Below, one piece after another: positions 5,808 to 12,186 of a DNA stretch of 12,186 nt. Source of the stretch: JBBQVS01 sp964250765 (GTDB lineage Bacteria > Chloroflexota > Ktedonobacteria > Ktedonobacterales > Ktedonobacteraceae); NCBI GenBank assembly GCA_964250765.1, contig CAXUHF010000152.1, positions 1-12,186 of the forward strand, given 5' to 3'. Under the pieces are notes generated by a model. That model saw only the letters and a list, made by a program, of their open reading frames with translations. It made no database searches and was not told the DNA's origin. Numbering within the stretch: the first letter of the stretch is position 1; each line of letters opens with the position of its first letter. The position numbers were made by a program, and so were the translations under genes.

Positions 5808-6914
5808 CTACAATCCAATCGAGAGAGGTCGTGGAGCACCACTCGATGCTCGCACAACCAGGTGCGTTGGGAGCCGGATACGCGGAGAGATGCTTGCTTG
5901 GCTCTCTTCAAAGGAGTGCTTTAGTCCTTGTTGCATAGTTCGTTTATGCGATCCTTTCTCCATGCTCTGGTTCTGATCAATCATGCTGATGAGGACTTCG
6001 AGGGCTTTGCGTCCCATCTCGGAAAATGGTTGGTGAATGGTTGTGAGAGAGGGCCGCATGTGTGCTGAGAAATTATTATCGTCAAAGCCAACAACAGCGA
6101 TCTCTTCTGGTACGGATATGCCCTGTTGCTCGGCGACTTCTAGGACTCCATAGGCCATTTGATCGTTGGCAACGAAGATGGCTGTAGGCCAGTCCTGCCT
6201 GTCACGTGAGAAGAGTGTTGTAGCGCACCGACGTCCAGTAGCAGGCTCGAACGTCCCCTGTAAAAGAAGTGTTGGGTCAGGGGAAATTCCTGCATCCTGT
6301 AAGGCTTGGCAATACCCCTGAAACCGTTCAACAGCACAGAAGAAATTCTGAGGACCTAAAATATGCGCAATACGTCGATGCCCAAGGTCCAGTAAATGGC
6401 GTGTGGCCTCATATGCGCTAGAAATGTTATCAACACCGACCCAAGGTAGAACTGCAGGTTCTGCTTGGTCATCAATGGTGACGAGAGGAAACCCATGCTG
6501 GAAGCGATGCGTGAGGTTGCGCGAAAGTTCACCGGGAAAAATAGCGAGAAGACCAGCAACCATCTTCATACTCAGAATGTGGTCGAGCACATCGGAATGG
6601 TTGCGTTCAAAACCAGTGCTATATAACACGATTTCGTAGTTGGTACCTTCGGTGTATTCGGCAATACCATGCATGATTTCGGGAATAGAAGGCCATGTCA
6701 ACGGAGGAGTAAGCACACCAATCAAGCGCGTATGACCACCCGCCAGTCCAATAGCGGTTACACTAGGAACGAAATCATACTCTTGTACGACGCGTTGCAC
6801 ACGTTCACGCAAAAGAGCATTCACGGATGGATGATGGTTAAGAACTCGCGAGACCGTTGCCTTTGAGACTCCCGCAAGACGTGCAATGTCCTGAATTGTC
6901 ATCGGATGCTGCAT
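5808..6914 (-). CDS. LacI-family transcriptional regulator
   Basis: A cytoplasmic sugar-responsive repressor by family. Residues 6-27 form the helix-turn-helix (TIQDIARLAG, then VSKATVSRVLN), followed by the hinge (about 47-60) and a periplasmic-binding-protein-like effector domain (about 64-355) with GVLTP, VGVDN, GHRRIAHI, FVANDQMAYG and VVGFDDN. At 368 residues it is slightly longer than the usual 330-350: a polar stretch at about 314-343 appears inserted before the last strand (RIRLPTHLVVR). The ATG at 6914 is supported by AAGGAGG 8 bases upstream; an ATG four codons later is less well placed. Its promoter holds a perfect palindrome of LacI type, so it probably represses itself. Its place directly ahead of the GH16 and GH64 genes and divergent from a chitinase suggests it senses a glucan- or chitin-derived sugar. 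The effector cannot be read from the sequence. Confidence 0.93.
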   Translation of the reverse strand: MQHPMTIQDIARLAGVSKATVSRVLNHHPSVNALLRERVQRVVQEYDFVPSVTAIGLAGGHTRLIGVLTPPLTWPSIPEIMHGIAEYTEGTNYEIVLYSTGFERNHSDVLDHILSMKMVAGLLAIFPGELSRNLTHRFQHGFPLVTIDDQAEPAVLPWVGVDNISSAYEATRHLLDLGHRRIAHILGPQNFFCAVERFQGYCQALQDAGISPDPTLLLQGTFEPATGRRCATTLFSRDRQDWPTAIFVANDQMAYGVLEVAEQQGISVPEEIAVVGFDDNNFSAHMRPSLTTIHQPFSEMGRKALEVLISMIDQNQSMEKGSHKRTMQQGLKHSFEESQASISPRIRLPTHLVVRASSGAPRPLSIGL

Positions 6915-6988
6915 GCTGCCTGCCTCCTTGTTCCTCTGTACTGTTCAACAGAAAAACTGTGCTTTTGCATCGTTGCGCTTTGCATGTA

Positions 6989-7006
6989 CGAAACATATTT
7001 GCTTCG
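6989..7006. promoter_or_regulatory. Imperfect palindrome at the LacI transcription start
   Basis: CGAAACATATTTGCTTCG is 18 bases with CGAA/TTCG ends and an A/T-rich centre; about 14 of 18 positions are symmetric. It covers the expected start region of the LacI transcript (-10 at 7020-7015), so it could be a second, weaker operator. It differs from the perfect site at 7024-7039. Confidence 0.3.
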
Positions 7007-7014
7007 ATATAACA

Positions 7015-7043
7015 ACTGTAAATCAGAAACCGGTTTCTGTCAA
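7015..7043 (-). promoter_or_regulatory. Promoter of the LacI-family gene
   Basis: On the minus strand TTGACA (7043-7038) and TACAGT (7020-7015) are 17 bases apart. Transcription would begin near 7008, about 94 bases before the ATG. The spacer is almost filled by the palindrome at 7024-7039. Confidence 0.65.
7024..7039. promoter_or_regulatory. LacI-type operator, perfect 16-bp palindrome
   Basis: CAGAAACCGGTTTCTG is fully symmetric with a central CG, the hallmark of LacI/GalR-family operators. It overlaps the last two bases of the -35 and most of the spacer of the LacI promoter, a position that should give autorepression. It lies about 130 bases upstream of the divergent chitinase -35, so an effect there would need looping or a second site. 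Confidence 0.75.
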
Positions 7044-7155
7044 TAGTATGTAGAAAAGTACACCAAATTGCCTATAGATATACAAAAGGTCTCAACCTTA
7101 CGTTCAAACCATTGTCTTTTCCCTCGCTTTCGATTTTTAAAAATTCATAGCTAAT

Positions 7156-7198
7156 TGGTATAGACAACTTGACAATAGTACATGAAAGCAGTTACTGT
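7156..7198 (+). promoter_or_regulatory. Chitinase promoter with dre-like operator
   Basis: ATTGGTATAGACAACT (7155-7170) closely resembles the DasR/NagR-type dre operator and overlaps the start of a perfect -35 TTGACA (7169-7174): TGGTATAGA, four bases, then the hexamer. The -10 is weak (TTACTG at 7192 or TACTGT at 7193) and lies in a TTACTG direct repeat. The leader to the ATG at 7333 is long, about 130 bases. Confidence 0.6.
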
Positions 7199-7332
7199 TA
7201 CTGTAAGGAGAATGTGTTTGTACTAAATATCTGTTTTGTCTCCTACACAATGATACTGCACATTTTCCTGTATATTTGAGTTCATCTCATCTCAAGAGCA
7301 CACACTTCATAGAGTGTTGCAAGGAGCGTTTT

Positions 7333-8859
7333 ATGTTGAGAAAGCAACATCGTATTGTCATGGCTGTAGCTGTTGTTCTGCTCGTTCTATGCTCAGCCGT
7401 ATTTCTCGTTTTATCGCAGCAAACATTGCGTGTTCATGCTGCTGGGAGTAATCTTGTCACCAATCCAGGTTTTGAGGCTGGAAATCTGAGTGGTTGGAAC
7501 TGTGATGCGGGTGACGTAGTGGTGGCTAGTCCAGTACACACAGGCTTGCATGCATTGCAAATTACTCCTGGAAGTTCTTCCACAGGACAGTGTACTCAGA
7601 CGATTAGTGTGCAGAGCAACACAGCCTATACCTTGAGTGGGTATTTGAGTGGTGCTTATGCCTATCTAGGCATCAACGGAGGTGCCTCAACATGGCAAAG
7701 CACAGGAACCTATGGGCAGTTGACAATAAACTTCACTACCGGTTCTAATCAAACCAGCGTGACCATCTATGTGCATGGTTGGTACGCACAAGGCAATGTC
7801 TTTGCTGATGATATTGCTTTGACCGGCCCTGCTGGCTCAAATCCACCCACGACGCCTACATCAACTCCAACGATTCCCACACCGACTCCAACGACGCCCA
7901 TCTCTACCCCTCCTCCTACAAATACTCCTGTCCCCACGCCCTGCACATCGTGCAATAGTAGTTTGCCGAAACATCTATTGACGGGATACTGGCAAGATTT
8001 CACGAATGGTGCTACTCCGCTCCGCTTGAGCGCGGTCAATGCCAACTACACAATCATCGCTGTCGCGTTTGCCAACGCCGATCAAGCTAACCCCGGCGGT
8101 GTGACATTTAGCATCGACTCAGGACTCTCCTCCGCATTAGGAGGATATACAAATTCACAGTTTATCAGTGATATTGCCGCTCTTCATGCTCAAGGGAAGA
8201 AGATCATTCTTTCCATAGGTGGTCAGAACGGTACGATTACTGTTGGAGACTCAACAAGTGCTGCAAACTTTGCTAACAGTGTTCATGGTTTGATGCAACA
8301 GTATGGTTTTGACGGTGTTGATATTGATCTGGAGAATGGACTTAACCCCACCTTTATGGCGAGTGCGCTCCAGCAGCTACACTCAATGGTGGGAGCAAAC
8401 CTGATTATCACACTAGCCCCTCAAACCATTGATATGCAATCCACCAGTGGTGACTACTTCCAGTTAGCATTGAATATCCAGAGTATTCTAACCGTCGTCA
8501 ATATGCAATACTACAACTCTGGTAGTATGCTTGGTTGTGATGGCAAGCTCTACGTTCAGGGGAGCGAAGACTTCCTTACTGCGCTAGCCTGTATCCAACT
8601 GCAAGGTGGATTACGTCCCGATCAGGTAGGCATAGGTGTGCCTGCATCGACCTCTGCAGCCGGAGGCGGCTATGTCGCGCCTTCAATAGTTAACGCAGCT
8701 TTGGATTGTCTTGCTAGAGGAAGCAACTGCGGCTCATTCAAGCCTTCCACAACCTATCCGTCGATCCGTGGAGCTATGACATGGTCGGTAAACTGGGATG
8801 CTGCTAATGGCTCCAATTTTGCCAATACAGTTGGCGGTCATTTACCTTCTCTGCCATAA
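7333..8859 (+). CDS. Secreted GH18 endochitinase, Streptomyces type, with N-terminal carbohydrate-binding module
   Basis: Predicted to cleave chitin outside the cell. I place the start at the ATG at 7333 (508 residues) because AAGGAG lies 6 bases upstream; the frame is open to a TTG at 7276 with no such site. Signal peptide 1-37 (ends LRVHA). About 40-167 is a beta-sandwich module of the CBM4/9 or CBM16-like kind (NLVTNPGFEAG, FADDIAL), then a long Thr-Pro linker (168-205) and a GH18 barrel (about 213-508) with SIGG (294-297) and DGVDIDLENG, where E334 is the catalytic acid and D327, D330 and D332 support it. Signatures such as APQTIDMQ, NMQYYNSGSM and RGAMTWSVNWD match Streptomyces ChiC/ChiD-like chitinases. 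It is transcribed divergently from the LacI gene and carries the dre-like motif, so amino-sugar control is likely. It is a different GH18 subtype from the chitinase at 567-1841, so the pair may complement each other. Confidence 0.94.
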   Translation: MLRKQHRIVMAVAVVLLVLCSAVFLVLSQQTLRVHAAGSNLVTNPGFEAGNLSGWNCDAGDVVVASPVHTGLHALQITPGSSSTGQCTQTISVQSNTAYTLSGYLSGAYAYLGINGGASTWQSTGTYGQLTINFTTGSNQTSVTIYVHGWYAQGNVFADDIALTGPAGSNPPTTPTSTPTIPTPTPTTPISTPPPTNTPVPTPCTSCNSSLPKHLLTGYWQDFTNGATPLRLSAVNANYTIIAVAFANADQANPGGVTFSIDSGLSSALGGYTNSQFISDIAALHAQGKKIILSIGGQNGTITVGDSTSAANFANSVHGLMQQYGFDGVDIDLENGLNPTFMASALQQLHSMVGANLIITLAPQTIDMQSTSGDYFQLALNIQSILTVVNMQYYNSGSMLGCDGKLYVQGSEDFLTALACIQLQGGLRPDQVGIGVPASTSAAGGGYVAPSIVNAALDCLARGSNCGSFKPSTTYPSIRGAMTWSVNWDAANGSNFANTVGGHLPSLP

Positions 8860-8884
8860 ATGTTCTTGTCAGAGTATACGTTTG

Positions 8885-8981
8885 TGAAGTATTTTTTCTA
8901 GTACTTCATAACAGCGAGACTATATCAGCTCCTCTCTTCAAAAGAACTGGCTTACATAGTCTCGCAATCATTGCATTTTTT
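8885..8981 (+). terminator. Terminator-like hairpins after the chitinase gene
   Basis: TGAAGTA/TACTTCA (8885-8908) is followed by a perfect 10-bp pair GCGAGACTAT (8914-8923) and ATAGTCTCGC (8956-8965) with a 32-base loop that can fold further. A run of six T lies at 8976-8981, ten bases past the second stem. Together they probably end the chitinase transcript and may also separate it from the convergent dehydrogenase gene. Confidence 0.5.
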
Positions 8982-9091
8982 GCACGGCTTTCTTCCGCTA
9001 TATTTCAGTTCTGCTCTCTTCTCCTAACAGGATTAGGCTCAGCTGAACTGGATAATTGCTCTCAATGCTGTTATTTTCTCTCACTCAGATT

Positions 9092-9934
9092 CTATACCCA
9101 ACCTCTGCGTTTCAGCATTCCAGCGGCTATAGGTGCATCTACATAGTGCTGCTGACGAACTAAACGGTGCATACGTTGCAGAATCATACGGTCCACTAAT
9201 GCTGGGAAATGACGAGCTAAGCCAATTTCTAACTGGCCCTGACGCGTGGTGGCAATGTCTCGACGGGGCTTACCAGTACAGGCACCCACAGTGGTGGCGA
9301 TCATGGCACTCAGTGGCTCCTCGCGTACCAGTCCTTCGAGCGATACACCTGCCCTCTCAGCATGACTATGAATGGGTGTTTTGATGTAGCCAGGGTAGAT
9401 CGTTGTAACTCCAACATGACTCCCATATTCCAAACGCAACACATCTGACCATGCAGCAAGCGCACGTTTGCTGGCTGAGTAAGCCACAGCAAAGGGCACA
9501 TTGGCAAAGGCCAGCCCGGAGGCAACGTTGATGATTCGCCCACGCGCCTCAATCAATGCTGGTAAGGCATAACCAGCCACGCGCCAGGGACCAAGCAGGT
9601 TAATTTCGAGTGACTGCATGACGCTCTCATCAGGTGGCGTACCTGCGTCCTGGAGCAGTCCGACACCGGCGGTGTTAATCAGTATATCAAGTCCACCAAG
9701 CTCTGCAATAATCTGCTGTACAGCTGCTCGCACAGCCTCATCATCAGTGATATCCGCAGCGACAATTCCTTGCCCGCTCACGCGATCAATGCCCATGACC
9801 TGCGCACCACGCTCGCGTAGTGCTTGCGCAATACCACTTCCAAAGGCACCAGCTGCCCCAACAACGAGAATCCGACTTTGTGCAAGACTTCGCCAGGTCG
9901 CTATACCAGCCTTGCGCGTGATAGTTTGAGACAT
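9092..9934 (-). CDS. Short-chain dehydrogenase/reductase
   Basis: An NAD(P)-dependent oxidoreductase of the classical SDR fold; the substrate cannot be read. I start it at the ATG at 9934 (280 residues) because GGGAGG lies 7 bases upstream; an ATG at 9976 in the same frame lacks a good site. Motifs: nucleotide-binding GAAGAFGSG (26-34), NTAG (87-90), and catalytic S139 (NVASG), Y152 and K156 (YSASK). An acidic D about 24 residues after the glycine motif (GIDR) hints at NAD preference. The C-terminal part (about 200-280) is basic and longer than in minimal SDRs, ending RRGWV. It is the last of three minus-strand oxidoreductase genes, 84 bases after the previous one, and probably in the same operon. 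Confidence 0.88.
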   Translation of the reverse strand: MSQTITRKAGIATWRSLAQSRILVVGAAGAFGSGIAQALRERGAQVMGIDRVSGQGIVAADITDDEAVRAAVQQIIAELGGLDILINTAGVGLLQDAGTPPDESVMQSLEINLLGPWRVAGYALPALIEARGRIINVASGLAFANVPFAVAYSASKRALAAWSDVLRLEYGSHVGVTTIYPGYIKTPIHSHAERAGVSLEGLVREEPLSAMIATTVGACTGKPRRDIATTRQGQLEIGLARHFPALVDRMILQRMHRLVRQQHYVDAPIAAGMLKRRGWV

Positions 9935-10018
9935 GATAAATCCTCCCAATAAATTGAATGATTCGATAATCCTCACGCTCTGCGTTTCTTCTCCTTGTGA
10001 ACTGTAGTTGTTCTCGTG

Positions 10019-10774
10019 CTAGCGAACATAGCTTGCTCCATTGATATCAATGGTGGTGCCAGTAGCATGTTTTGCCAGCCCGGTCGCAAGAAACAAGACT
10101 ACGTTAGCAACATCCTGCGGTTGGGCGACCTCACCCAGACCAGTATCAGCGGCAGCGGCCTCCACTCCGACTTCTTCGGCGAACACCTTGTTAAAGGATG
10201 TATCTACGTAGCCCGGAGCAATAGCAAAAGCTGTCACTCCCTGCCGCCCGTTTTGCCGAGCGATGGTGCGTGTCATCGCAACCACACCAGCCTTCGCAGC
10301 CGCATAATGCCAGTAGTCAGGGTCCTCGCCACGGAAGGCTGCACGACTCGCCATATTAATGATGATCCCGCCCCCAACTTGTTTTGTGTAGGTTGCGATT
10401 GCTTCTCTCGCAAGGATTGCTGGAGCTTTTAGGTTCACCGCGAGCGACACGTCCCATACCCGAAGCCAATCATCCAGTGTTGCATTCAGCGGAGCCGGAG
10501 GATAAATACCAGCATTGTTGACAAGAACGTCAATGCTTCCATGAACCTGCAACGCTCGTGTCCATAAGTTGGCAACTTCCATAGGATTTCGTAGGTCAGC
10601 AGGGAGCGGATGTGCAGCCTCACCAAGCTCTTGTGCTAGAAAAGTAATTCCTTCACTGTTTACATCATGAATCAAAGCCTTGCCACCACCAGCAGCCACT
10701 CCACGAGCAATGGCAGAGCCGATACCACCAGCAGCACCTGTGATAAGAACAATGCGGTTATCAAGACGTATCAT
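10019..10774 (-). CDS. Short-chain dehydrogenase/reductase, FabG/sugar-dehydrogenase type
   Basis: A classical SDR of normal length (251 residues), annotated in most genomes as 3-oxoacyl-ACP reductase or sugar/polyol dehydrogenase. Motifs: TGAAGGIGSA (12-21), NNAG (86-89), S143 (NMASR), Y157 and K161 (YAAAK), and the C-terminal TGTTIDINGASYV typical of FabG-like enzymes. Asp37 after the second beta strand (HDV) favours NAD over NADP, as in catabolic sugar dehydrogenases. The ATG at 10774 has GGAGG 8 bases upstream. It lies between a zinc dehydrogenase and another SDR on the same strand, which makes carbohydrate or polyol oxidation more likely than fatty-acid synthesis; no acyl-carrier or FAS genes are near. 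Confidence 0.9.
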   Translation of the reverse strand: MIRLDNRIVLITGAAGGIGSAIARGVAAGGGKALIHDVNSEGITFLAQELGEAAHPLPADLRNPMEVANLWTRALQVHGSIDVLVNNAGIYPPAPLNATLDDWLRVWDVSLAVNLKAPAILAREAIATYTKQVGGGIIINMASRAAFRGEDPDYWHYAAAKAGVVAMTRTIARQNGRQGVTAFAIAPGYVDTSFNKVFAEEVGVEAAAADTGLGEVAQPQDVANVVLFLATGLAKHATGTTIDINGASYVR

Positions 10775-10824
10775 ATGTGAGACCTCCGAAGCAATAAAGA
10801 TGTGAAGCCAATATTAACATGGCC

Positions 10825-10853
10825 TTATGAACAAGGCTCTCTGTTCCTCATAA
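10825..10853 (-). other. Stem-loop between the zinc dehydrogenase and SDR genes
   Basis: TTATGA (10825-10830) pairs with TCATAA (10848-10853), and the adjoining ACA pairs with TGT past a 3-base bulge. There is no T-run. In a joint transcript it could be a processing or stabilising hairpin; it could also be chance. Confidence 0.3.
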
Positions 10854-10902
10854 AAGGTATTATTCTGACTGTGAATCACCGAGTGTGGTTCTCGAACGAT
10901 AG

Positions 10903-11922
10903 CTACGATTGTTGTATGATGATCTTAATGCCCTCGCGAGAACGTATAGTTTCTAGTGCACGCTCATACTCTTCAAGAGCATACGTATGTGTAACCATCT
11001 CGTTGACCTTCACCTTATGACTTTCGAGATAAGATAATGCTCTATCAAAGCAATGCGTCTGTGCAAAGGAGCCAACAATGGTCAGTTGCTTCTGGAAAAT
11101 CTCATAGGGACTCCAATTGAGACGTGCATCCGATGGATACACGCCATAGACAACGACGTGTCCTCCGGGACTTACATACTCCAGAGCTTCATTACATAGT
11201 TGGGGCGAACCAGTTGCTTCAATCACATAATCGAAGCCTCGCCGATGCTTTTGCAGCAGACGGTCATGATGAGATTGTGAATTCTTGCGGTCGATTGGCA
11301 CTACCTCGTCAGCTGCCAAGCGTGAGACGAGATCAAGTTTGGGACCCGCAGGTGCGGCAACCGTAAGATGGGCGGCTCCATTCAATTTCAGCAACTGAGC
11401 TAGAATGATGCCTGTAGGTCCAGCACCAAAGAGCAAGACCGAACTGCCGGGTTTGAGAGCAATGAGGTCCATTCCATGAACGGCACATGCTGTTGGCTCA
11501 ACGAGAGCTGCCTCTTGCCACGTCAGATGTTCAAGCGCGAAGACCTTCTCGGCCTTTATCGCAATATATTCTGCCTGCCCACCTGAAATATTGACACCAT
11601 GCGAGAGAAAGTTTTCACAGAACAAGGGCTGGTCACGTCGGCAGTAGAAGCAGTGCCCACACAATTCAGTGTTATCAGCAACTACTCTCTCTCCTACCTG
11701 CACGCTCTTGACAGCAGTGCCAACGCTAATGACCTCTCCGGCAAATTCATGACCCGGAATGAGCGGAAATGCGGCGAGAAATTCCCCTTCGTGGATGTGT
11801 AAATCGGTCCCACAAATACCACAGGAGCGTACACGAATGAGCACTTCATCAGCCGCTATCTCTGGCATTGACACCTCTCGATGGTGTACTTGTCGAGGTG
11901 CATCGTAAACAATTGCTTTCAT
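10903..11922 (-). CDS. Zinc-dependent alcohol/polyol dehydrogenase (MDR family)
   Basis: A cytoplasmic NAD(P)-dependent oxidoreductase of the medium-chain family, 339 residues, the normal length. Catalytic zinc ligands: C37 (GICGTD), H58-E59 (PGHEF) and E142 (VEPTACA). Structural zinc cysteines: C88, C91, C94 and C102. The Rossmann motif GAGPTG is at 166-171. The sequence is closest in style to sorbitol, arabitol and threonine dehydrogenases rather than to ethanol dehydrogenases, so a sugar alcohol or aldose is the likely substrate. The ATG at 11922 is preceded by GGAGAGG at 4 bases. It leads a three-gene minus-strand group with two SDRs (gaps of 128 and 84 bases), suggesting stepwise oxidation of one compound. 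Nothing ties it directly to the hydrolases. Confidence 0.9.
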   Translation of the reverse strand: MKAIVYDAPRQVHHREVSMPEIAADEVLIRVRSCGICGTDLHIHEGEFLAAFPLIPGHEFAGEVISVGTAVKSVQVGERVVADNTELCGHCFYCRRDQPLFCENFLSHGVNISGGQAEYIAIKAEKVFALEHLTWQEAALVEPTACAVHGMDLIALKPGSSVLLFGAGPTGIILAQLLKLNGAAHLTVAAPAGPKLDLVSRLAADEVVPIDRKNSQSHHDRLLQKHRRGFDYVIEATGSPQLCNEALEYVSPGGHVVVYGVYPSDARLNWSPYEIFQKQLTIVGSFAQTHCFDRALSYLESHKVKVNEMVTHTYALEEYERALETIRSREGIKIIIQQS

Positions 11923-11962
11923 TTGACCTCTCCAAACTGTTCAAGATCATAGTTAACCTGAG

Positions 11963-11990
11963 TTTATGAGGGCGGTAGTTTACTAGACAA
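11963..11990 (-). promoter_or_regulatory. Weak candidate promoter of the oxidoreductase group
   Basis: On the minus strand TTGTCT (11990-11985) and CATAAA (11968-11963) are 16 bases apart, each matching four of six consensus bases. The start would lie near 11956, about 34 bases before the ATG. An 8-bp palindrome ACAGCTGT lies about 17 bases upstream of the -35. Confidence 0.3.
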
Positions 11991-12054
11991 GGTGTAATTG
12001 ATACAACAGCTGTGTAACTAAAAGAACCACGTATGGTGGCTCGGAAGTTTACAC

Positions 12055-12104
12055 CGCTCTCCTACACATTGTATTCACGGCTGAGTATGATGTGTAGGAG
12101 AGCG
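12055..12104 (-). terminator. Long hairpin with perfect 15-bp arms
   Basis: CGCTCTCCTACACAT (12055-12069) and ATGTGTAGGAGAGCG (12090-12104) are perfect complements around a 20-base loop. It lies 34 bases past the stop of the partial gene at the right edge, so as minus-strand RNA it is well placed as a terminator, though only GTGTAAACTTCC follows instead of a T-run. It could also be a small mobile repeat. Confidence 0.5.
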
Positions 12105-12138
12105 TTGGATAGAAGTTAGCGTTTAATGCTCGAATACA

Positions 12139-12186
12139 CTATGCCGTTTCAATGCTTCCTACACGCTCCTGGGCAGCCACACGAGT
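12139..12186 (-). CDS. Possible C-terminal end of an unidentified minus-strand gene
   Basis: Reading in from the right edge, one minus frame codes TRVAAQERVGSIETA and stops at TAG (12141-12139). The other two minus frames close within about 36 bases. The hairpin at 12055-12104 begins 34 bases downstream, as expected for a gene end. Fifteen residues are too few to name a family. Confidence 0.4.
   Translation of the reverse strand, partial: TRVAAQERVGSIETA

Noticed and set aside
7276..7332. TTG start for the plus-strand chitinase.
   Set aside because: No ribosome binding site fits it, while AAGGAG lies six bases before the ATG at 7333 and the signal peptide begins there.
9091..9100. TCTATACCCA, near-match to the motif, at the end of the first SDR gene.
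   Set aside because: It has an extra base in the core, covers the stop codon of the gene and is not upstream of anything in either direction.

Overview
The window looks like chromosomal DNA of a filamentous, spore-forming soil Chloroflexota of the class Ktedonobacteria. This is inferred from the style of the secreted proteins (long Lys/Arg-rich signal peptides ending in motifs such as HKAHA, HRVHA and LRVHA, then Thr-Pro linkers), from Streptomyces-like chitinase domains beside LacI regulation, and from mid-range base composition; no rRNA or other phylogenetic marker is present. A 100-N scaffold gap (4065-4164) lies inside one gene.

Layout. Positions 1-267 (minus) hold the start of a SIS-domain amino-sugar-phosphate enzyme. 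Positions 567-8859 form a fungal-cell-wall-degrading locus. On the minus strand, in the order of transcription, come a LacI-family regulator (5808-6914), a GH16 laminarinase with CBM56-like modules (3852-5575, interrupted by the gap), a GH64 beta-1,3-glucanase with one CBM56-like module (2028-3641) and a GH18 chitinase with a CBM5/12 module (567-1841). A second, Streptomyces-type GH18 chitinase (7333-8859) is divergent from the LacI gene on the plus strand. Positions 9092-11922 (minus) hold a zinc-dependent alcohol/polyol dehydrogenase and two short-chain dehydrogenases, probably a separate catabolic operon. The last 48 bases are probably the 3' end of another minus-strand gene.

How the genes fit together. 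Chitin and beta-1,3-glucan are the main structural polymers of fungal walls. All four hydrolases carry export signals and carbohydrate-binding modules, so they should attack the two polymers together outside the cell, while the SIS enzyme would act on amino-sugar phosphate inside.

Regulation can be read in part. Both chitinase genes and the SIS gene share the motif TGGTATAGA exactly four bases upstream of the -35 hexamer or -35 position. It resembles the dre operators of the GntR/HutC regulators DasR and NagR, which sense GlcNAc- or GlcN-phosphate. The two glucanase genes lack it. The LacI gene has a perfect 16-bp palindrome inside its own TTGACA-N17-TACAGT promoter, suggesting autoregulation. 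The GH16 promoter has a different GGAAAC/GTTTCC inverted repeat. The locus may therefore have two control arms: a dre arm for chitin and a LacI arm for beta-glucan.

Non-coding stretches. 268-566 holds the SIS promoter, its operator and a 77-bp two-part palindrome. 3642-3851 holds a chain of stem-loops. 5576-5807 holds the GH16 promoter and two inverted repeats. 6915-7332 is the divergent regulatory region between the LacI and chitinase genes. 8860-9091 holds terminator-like hairpins. 11923-12138 holds a weak promoter and a 15-bp-arm hairpin. I saw no tRNA, rRNA, CRISPR array or transposase.
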